Notes under the pieces: generated by a model
The model's database searches: none
Seen by the model: only the letters and a program-made list of their open reading frames with translations
Told to the model about the DNA's origin: nothing
Shown: positions 33,807 through 38,194 of the stretch, piece after piece
Position numbering within the stretch: position 1 is the stretch's first letter
Layout of the letters: the number at the start of each line of letters is the position of its first letter
Made by a program: the position numbers and the translations under genes
Source of the DNA: Bacteroidia bacterium
GTDB taxonomy: Bacteria > Bacteroidota > Bacteroidia > Flavobacteriales_D > Crocinitomicaceae
Assembly (NCBI GenBank): GCA_030427935.1
Contig: JAUICI010000013.1
Span: 1 to 38,194 of the forward strand
Direction of reading: 5' to 3'
DNA: 38,194 nucleotides

Positions 33807-34484
33807 TTAGTTGATCAAGTTAAAAAATTGGTCTCTGTATGTGTCTGAAATAGGCAGCATTTCCTTGTTGATGTGAATGCGACTTCTCTCGATGGAATCG
33901 ATTTTATCGATGGCGACCATATAGGATTTGTGGACTCTTGGGATTTTGTTTTTGGGTAAAATTTGTTCCAATTCTCCGAAGGTTTGCAAGGTCATGATGC
34001 GTCGATCTTTACAGTGAAACCTCCGGTAATCGCCCATTCCCTCGATATATAAGATCTCATCAAAAAAGATCTTTTCCAATCGGTTTTCGGTTTTGATAAA
34101 AATGAACTCCTGATCCTGAGTAGTAGACTTCATATTCTCTCGAACTTTCTCAATGGCTTTCAGGAATCGATCTAAATCAAAGGGTTTGAGTAAATAGTCT
34201 GTCACATTTAGATCATAACCTTTTAAAGCGTATTCATCATAAGCAGTGGTGATGATGACCTGAGCCTCCACTTTGGTCGTTTCGAGAAATTGAATCCCCG
34301 ATAATTCATCCATTTTGATGTCTAGGAAAATCAAATCGACTTCATGATCTCGAATATAATCCATGGCGTCCAGGGCATTGTCGAAAGATTCCAACAGATT
34401 CAGATCACTCACTTTCTCGATGAACAACTGCGTTCGCTCCATCGCCAAAGGCTCGTCTTCTACTATGATGCACTTCATCGTCAT
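33807..34484 (-). CDS. LytTR-type response regulator
   Basis: 225 residues. The receiver (about 3-120) has the acidic pair E9/D10, phosphoacceptor D55 in LIFLDIKMDELSG, T80 and K100 in YLLKPFDLDRFL. The LytTR DNA-binding domain (about 128-225) contains FIFIKTENRLEKIFFDEILYIE, split as FIFIKTENRLEKI then FFDEILYIE, plus a VHKSYMVAIDKI block, typical of the family that binds direct repeats. Its start overlaps the stop of the upstream histidine kinase by one base (TAATG), so the two are translationally coupled. MTM at 34484 is used; the second methionine (34478) is an alternative. Confidence 0.93.
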   Translation of the reverse strand: MTMKCIIVEDEPLAMERTQLFIEKVSDLNLLESFDNALDAMDYIRDHEVDLIFLDIKMDELSGIQFLETTKVEAQVIITTAYDEYALKGYDLNVTDYLLKPFDLDRFLKAIEKVRENMKSTTQDQEFIFIKTENRLEKIFFDEILYIEGMGDYRRFHCKDRRIMTLQTFGELEQILPKNKIPRVHKSYMVAIDKIDSIERSRIHINKEMLPISDTYRDQFFNLIN

Positions 34485-35518
34485 TAAAAGTTCAATTTAA
34501 GCATTACCTGATAAACACCTGATTCTCTTGTGATTTTCAACTCGTGTTGATCTGGATAAATTAATTCTAATCGTTTTTTAATCAAGGAATTGCCTAAACC
34601 GGAGTCCTTAATTTCTGTTTGAAGATCCAATTCATATTTATTCGTGCATTGAAAAAGTAGCTCCTTTTTCTCCACATCCATGTGAACTTGAATGGCATGC
34701 TTGGCTTTTTTATTTCCCGCATGTTTAAAGGCATTTTCAATAAAAGGAATGAAAAGCATGGGTGCTACTTTGCAGTCTTCTATGTTGCCATTCACTTTAA
34801 AATCGACATAATCCTCATTTGCCGTTCGCAGTCTTTGCAAACCAATATATTTTTCGATGTATTCGATTTCTTTGCTAAGTTGGATTTCTTCTTCGTTTGT
34901 ATCATATAACATAAATCTCAGAATCTCCGAAAGCTTATTCAAATAGGCGGATGCATCGGCGGGATCCTTCATGATGAGTACATCAATATTGTTAATGGTA
35001 TTGAATAAAAAATGTGGATTCAGTTTAGACTTGACCAAAGCCAATTCCATTTCTTTATTCTTTTCTAAAAGCTCTTCATTTTTCTTTCTCTCTTCAAATC
35101 TCTCGATGAAACCTCGAAGCATAATCCCCATGATGCCATTGAATGCTGCAATTCCACTCATCATGATCAAACTTCCAATGAAAGAATTCCCTCCGGCTTG
35201 TGTCAGAAAGTCCGTTCCAAAAAAGAGCACGATATCAACGGAACCCACAGCCGCCGAACCCAGAGCGGTCAATAAACTAAAGAGTATCAATTCTTTGTAT
35301 TTCTTCGGCTTAACAAAGTGGTCAAAGAGTTTGCCATAGTGCACATAAAAAGAAACCATGGCAGGAACTACGGCTACTCCAATTCCCAGTTTAAGGATAT
35401 AAGAAATATCAGGACCCGTTTTAAAGCCTTGGGTTGCCGCCAAAATCAATAGAAAAAGGAAAATAAAATAGGCTTCCCAGTAGGCAATATTCAAAATAAT
35501 CTTGTTCGTCTTTTTCAT
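34484..35518 (-). CDS. LytS/YehU-type membrane histidine kinase
   Basis: 344 residues. Four membrane segments lie at about 8-30, 42-60, 77-101 and 113-135, followed by a coiled coil (about 140-165). The His_kinase domain has phosphoacceptor H169 in KLNPHFLFNTINNID. The HATPase part has the N-box-like FIENAFKHAGNKKAKH near residue 260 and a DSGLGNSLIKKRLELIYP G box near 305. No extracytoplasmic sensor domain is present, so the signal is probably sensed through the membrane part. It is coupled to the LytTR regulator downstream; the pair has its own promoter and terminator. Targets cannot be deduced. Confidence 0.92.
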   Translation of the reverse strand: MKKTNKIILNIAYWEAYFIFLFLLILAATQGFKTGPDISYILKLGIGVAVVPAMVSFYVHYGKLFDHFVKPKKYKELILFSLLTALGSAAVGSVDIVLFFGTDFLTQAGGNSFIGSLIMMSGIAAFNGIMGIMLRGFIERFEERKKNEELLEKNKEMELALVKSKLNPHFLFNTINNIDVLIMKDPADASAYLNKLSEILRFMLYDTNEEEIQLSKEIEYIEKYIGLQRLRTANEDYVDFKVNGNIEDCKVAPMLFIPFIENAFKHAGNKKAKHAIQVHMDVEKKELLFQCTNKYELDLQTEIKDSGLGNSLIKKRLELIYPDQHELKITRESGVYQVMLKLNF

Positions 35519-35547
35519 ACTTGTTGAATTTAATGATTAATACAATC

Positions 35548-35583
35548 CAAAAGTCAGATGAAATGCACTCCTATACAATTGTA
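35548..35583 (-). promoter_or_regulatory. Promoter of the lytS/lytR operon with an overlapping palindrome
   Basis: Read on the minus strand: a -33 TTG (35576-35578), a 20-base spacer and GACTTTTG (35548-35555), one mismatch from TAnnTTTG. The -33 element lies inside a perfect 10-bp palindrome TACAATTGTA (35574-35583), a plausible operator. Confidence 0.45.
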
Positions 35584-35617
35584 ATCTGTGAAATGGGGTA
35601 ATTTGTCGGTAAAATCG

Positions 35618-35641
35618 GTGGAGAGGTAAAGGGGTGAGTGA
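35618..35641. repeat. 8-bp degenerate array, three units
   Basis: GTGGAGAG, GTAAAGGG and GTGAGTGA follow each other and end directly before the stop codon (minus strand) of the next gene. They match the first three units of the array at 33684 in 20 of 24 bases. Confidence 0.65.
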
Positions 35642-36580
35642 TTACTCTTTGGTATTGAAAATTTCAACGCGATCGACTTTGTAGTTGAGCATTTTTCTTT
35701 TGAGGCGTTTGAGGGTGACATGTCGCTTATTGGAACGAGTTATATCACTGAGGTAGAAATACCGATTTATTCTTGGATAAATAGCAATTTCCACACCATT
35801 ACGCGAATAAAAAATGAGACGGGCATATTTACCAGGCATATGCCCACTAGCATGTATATCATCAATTCTGAGTTTGTAATATTTACGGATCCAGTTTGCT
35901 TTTTTACCTAGCATTTCTTCTTTTGTCAAGTCTGGAATTTCTTTTGCTGTTTTATTCGGGCGGACATAGAATTTAATGGCGTCTTTTTTCAAGCCGGTTG
36001 AATCGAGTAGTATTCGCTTTCTCACAAATTCAGTTTCATCCGCATGGATTTGAATATAAAAATCCCATTTTACTTTTAATGTCGCAAAACCTAGCGAATC
36101 CGTCCAAACCCCAAGACCATTATTGCTGTATTTTTCGGTTGGCTGAATTACTTTTTTGTTTGGAATCGGTTTTTTCGTGTAGGAATTGATGAGTTGTATG
36201 GTGATGTGGGTGGAGTCTTCTTCGTCTAATCCACAAAGAAATTCTCTTTCAAATCTATTCTCCTTTCCGAACTCGATTTGAATAATTTTGAAGTCAGAAA
36301 GAAAATGTGCAGCAATTGGCTTGTGTCCTTCATAAAATGATCGCGGTAACTTTCCTGAATTTCGATCTACTAACAAAAAATAATGATTATCCTGAAATTC
36401 AAAATGAATACTATATCCAAAACGAGAATGTCTAAATAAATACGGATGAATTTCTTCATTTGCCTCAACATCCTTTAAAAACACTTTGGCTTTCTTCCCA
36501 ATGTATTTGCAGAACTGGTGGGATTGTCCAAAACCAAAACAGAAATAGGAAAACGAGAGGATTATTAGTAGGATTCGCAT
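35642..36580 (-). CDS. Secreted protein of unknown function with a carboxypeptidase-regulatory-like segment
   Basis: 312 residues. Signal peptide MRILLIILSFSYFCFGFGQ. Residues about 125-205 look like a carboxypeptidase-regulatory/Ig-like beta domain (ITIQLINSYTKKPIPNKKV, then DSLGFATLKVKWDFYIQIHA), where a nutritional or structural role cannot be told. The C-terminal third is basic with many Arg/Lys and aromatics (RYFYLSDITRSNKRHVTLKRLKRKML), and no lipobox or T9SS domain is seen. No family is recognised with confidence. It lies between 8-bp repeat arrays on both sides and is probably transcribed alone. Confidence 0.7.
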   Translation of the reverse strand: MRILLIILSFSYFCFGFGQSHQFCKYIGKKAKVFLKDVEANEEIHPYLFRHSRFGYSIHFEFQDNHYFLLVDRNSGKLPRSFYEGHKPIAAHFLSDFKIIQIEFGKENRFEREFLCGLDEEDSTHITIQLINSYTKKPIPNKKVIQPTEKYSNNGLGVWTDSLGFATLKVKWDFYIQIHADETEFVRKRILLDSTGLKKDAIKFYVRPNKTAKEIPDLTKEEMLGKKANWIRKYYKLRIDDIHASGHMPGKYARLIFYSRNGVEIAIYPRINRYFYLSDITRSNKRHVTLKRLKRKMLNYKVDRVEIFNTKE

Positions 36581-36625
36581 ATTGGTAGAACAAAGAATTG
36601 AGGTGGAATGTTACAGGGAGTTTTG

Positions 36626-36681
36626 GTGAATGGCTGAATGGTTCTACTTCGCTAAGCTTCGTAGGATAAATGGAGGGGTGA
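36626..36681. repeat. 8-bp array interrupted by a 24-bp CTAC...GTAG palindrome
   Basis: GTGAATGG (36626) and CTGAATGG (36634) are followed by a 24-base segment (36642-36665) containing the imperfect palindrome CTACTTCGC-TAA-GCTTCGTAG. ATAAATGG and AGGGGTGA (36666-36681) then continue the 8-bp phase. The insert is exactly three unit lengths. Confidence 0.65.
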
Positions 36682-36687
36682 GGGTTT

Positions 36688-38194
36688 TTACTCAAAATAG
36701 TGTTTTAAGGCTTTTTCAAGGGATTGTTCTATGTTTTTGTTACTCATAAATTCAATTTTCCAAGTATCGCCTTTTCTTACCTTGGTAATGAATGTTTTAG
36801 TTCCGACCCCATCTTCTATGATTTCGTGCTTTTTGTAAATGATGCCTGCAGAATAGAAAAAGGCGCCCTTAAAACCGCCAACATAATACTTCACCAAATT
36901 GGAATTCATAACTTGAAAATTTGAACTTCTCCAGTCTGAATCAAAATAAATTTCTACCTCTTTCTTCCCATTTTGATCGTAAAATGTGTACTGCCGGAGC
37001 CAGTTCAAGTTTTTTCCTTCATGCACTATTTTTATAGTAAGCGTGTATCTCAACTTTCCAATTTCCAAATAATGAAATAGCGTATCATTTCCCAATTCAT
37101 ATTTCACTTGTCCATTAGAATAGTATTCGAACCTAAAACGATCTGGAAAAGCACCATAAGAATTTTCATTGATTACTCCCGAATACTTGGGCTGACCGTT
37201 CTCAAAATAAAACATTAAATGTTTTGAATCACCTGGAGAATTCTCAATCACTTCTCTTAAATTACCATTGGAATAGAATGTCAATGTATGTATTTTCTTT
37301 TTAGAAATTTTTACTAAAGCGCTAGAAGGAAGAGAGTCTCCGAAATTATAATAATATAGAGTATCCTTATTTTCTCCATTTTCAAAACTCCCTCTCATAA
37401 GTAGGTGATCATCATAGGAGTAGAACTCGTGATATCCATTTAAAGGAACATCGTCACAATCACGATACAAATACTTTCCCTTAAATTTTTTATCTTTTTT
37501 CATCCCTATGCTATAGTTTATCTCCTGAATTATCGAATCCTGTGAATTCAACGGAACTACAAATCCATAAGAAGAATTTTCCGGTGACTGCCCATATAAC
37601 CTGTCATTCCCAATGAGATAATACTTGCCACCAACTTCAAAATCAAAATAGCCATTAATGTCAGGATACACCTCCTCGAAAGTCTCTGAATTAACAGCAT
37701 TCATGAATTCATATTTGTAATCCAAACATCTTCGTTTAAGAACTGGTTTTACTTTAACCATTCTCTTTTTTACAACCCAAATGGGCTGAAAGTTTGGAGG
37801 CGGAATATTAAAAGAAGAACTATCGATTAGAAAACTGTCTTGGTGAAAAATGATTTCAAAAAGCTCCGATTTGTAGACTAAATTCCGAATTGAATAATGT
37901 TCATCAGCTGCATATCCTACAGCTCTTAATTCATAGGCGGATTCATTTCTGATCAAACTAAAATATTTTGTCGAGTCTCCAATAGCAGCTATTGGATTCG
38001 GAACTGGACCTAGAGGTTCATTATAATCAACGGGCTCTCTTTTAACTTCTGGAAAAATAGGTCGAGAAATGACTTTTTGTTCCAGGACTCCATAATATTT
38101 CCCGTCAATCTTTCGATACCGAAACCAAGCGCCAATGCCAGTTTTGCGTAAAGATGGATCTACCCAAATCCTTTTTTTCTTTGTTATATATTGT
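36688..38194 (-). CDS. MORN/YwqK-like repeat protein, 5' end beyond the window
   Basis: The frame stays open to the right edge of the window: 501 residues are visible and no start can be assigned (the TTG at 37956 is not a convincing start, because sense codons continue upstream to 38193). The middle (about residues 240-370 of the visible part) carries MORN_2-type repeats: LTFYSNGNLREVIENSPG, HLMFYFENGQPKYSG and FRFEYYSNGQVKYELG, each an F-Y-x-N-G-x-L/V pattern as in YwqK-family proteins. The N-terminal visible part reads QYITKKKRIWVDPSLRKTG and may be a separate domain. MORN/YwqK proteins have been annotated as antitoxins in some genomes, but no toxin is seen here. The C-terminal residues include a Lys-rich stretch (TWKIEFMSNKNIEQSLEKAL). 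Confidence 0.75.
   Translation of the reverse strand, partial: QYITKKKRIWVDPSLRKTGIGAWFRYRKIDGKYYGVLEQKVISRPIFPEVKREPVDYNEPLGPVPNPIAAIGDSTKYFSLIRNESAYELRAVGYAADEHYSIRNLVYKSELFEIIFHQDSFLIDSSSFNIPPPNFQPIWVVKKRMVKVKPVLKRRCLDYKYEFMNAVNSETFEEVYPDINGYFDFEVGGKYYLIGNDRLYGQSPENSSYGFVVPLNSQDSIIQEINYSIGMKKDKKFKGKYLYRDCDDVPLNGYHEFYSYDDHLLMRGSFENGENKDTLYYYNFGDSLPSSALVKISKKKIHTLTFYSNGNLREVIENSPGDSKHLMFYFENGQPKYSGVINENSYGAFPDRFRFEYYSNGQVKYELGNDTLFHYLEIGKLRYTLTIKIVHEGKNLNWLRQYTFYDQNGKKEVEIYFDSDWRSSNFQVMNSNLVKYYVGGFKGAFFYSAGIIYKKHEIIEDGVGTKTFITKVRKGDTWKIEFMSNKNIEQSLEKALKHYFE

Noticed and set aside
36688-38194. A toxin-antitoxin system built on the YwqK-like protein
   Set aside because: YwqK proteins are sometimes labelled antitoxins, but no toxin-like neighbour is visible and the 5' part of the gene is missing from the window.

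Overview
The window is AT-rich chromosomal DNA from a member of the Bacteroidota, most likely a marine or freshwater Flavobacteriales-type organism. The evidence is two type IX secretion (T9SS) cargo proteins (a type A C-terminus with SprB repeats and a type B/CHU_C C-terminus), promoters matching the phylum's TAnnTTTG -7 box, almost no Shine-Dalgarno sequences, several lipoproteins, a four-helix-bundle S23 protein, and the gene order DUF177-rpmF-plsX-fabH-accB-accC. No tRNA, rRNA, CRISPR, prophage or insertion sequence was seen.

Layout. 1-3.3 kb: S23-type four-helix-bundle protein (-), metF (+) and a MuiA/DUF4139 envelope protein (-). 3.5-7.3 kb: a 1253-residue SprB-repeat T9SS adhesin closed by a strong terminator. 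7.4-11.4 kb: a signalling cassette of a three-PAS histidine kinase, a receiver-Crp/Fnr fusion regulator overlapping it by 4 bp, and a tandem universal stress protein. 11.4-15.1 kb (-): a large CHU_C (T9SS type B) protein, riboflavin synthase and a small membrane protein, tightly packed. 15.2-22.3 kb (+): leucyl aminopeptidase, pdxA, then the fatty-acid cluster, ending in a terminator that directly abuts the next start codon. 22.3-27.2 kb (+): a run of envelope proteins (FG-GAP-like lipoprotein, YARHG/DUF3160 lipoprotein, FISUMP protein, CapA lipoprotein). 27.2-38.2 kb: a stand-alone SpoIIE phosphatase, a TerB/LETM1-like protein, rluF, photolyase, a TonB C-terminal-domain protein, a MOSC operon, a LytS/LytR two-component pair, and two poorly characterised proteins, the last of which runs off the right edge.

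How genes work together: the 17.7-22.3 kb block supplies acyl-phosphate (PlsX), malonyl-CoA (AccB/AccC) and the first condensation (FabH) for membrane lipid synthesis, with ribosomal protein L32 in the same unit. The 7.4-11.4 kb block reads as sensor, transcription factor and probable stress target.

The most unusual structure is not a gene. Many intergenic gaps carry degenerate tandem arrays with a strict 7-bp or 8-bp period (one weaker 6-bp example), at 437-492, 1472-1527, 1568-1620, 28175-28209, 29450-29484, 33619-33676, 33684-33723, 35618-35641 and 36626-36681. Three of them contain a 17-24-bp imperfect palindrome. Copies with related unit sequences recur at distant loci, so they look like a dispersed family of small composite repeats. 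They resemble in style the heptanucleotide STRR repeats of cyanobacteria but are not explained by any gene here.
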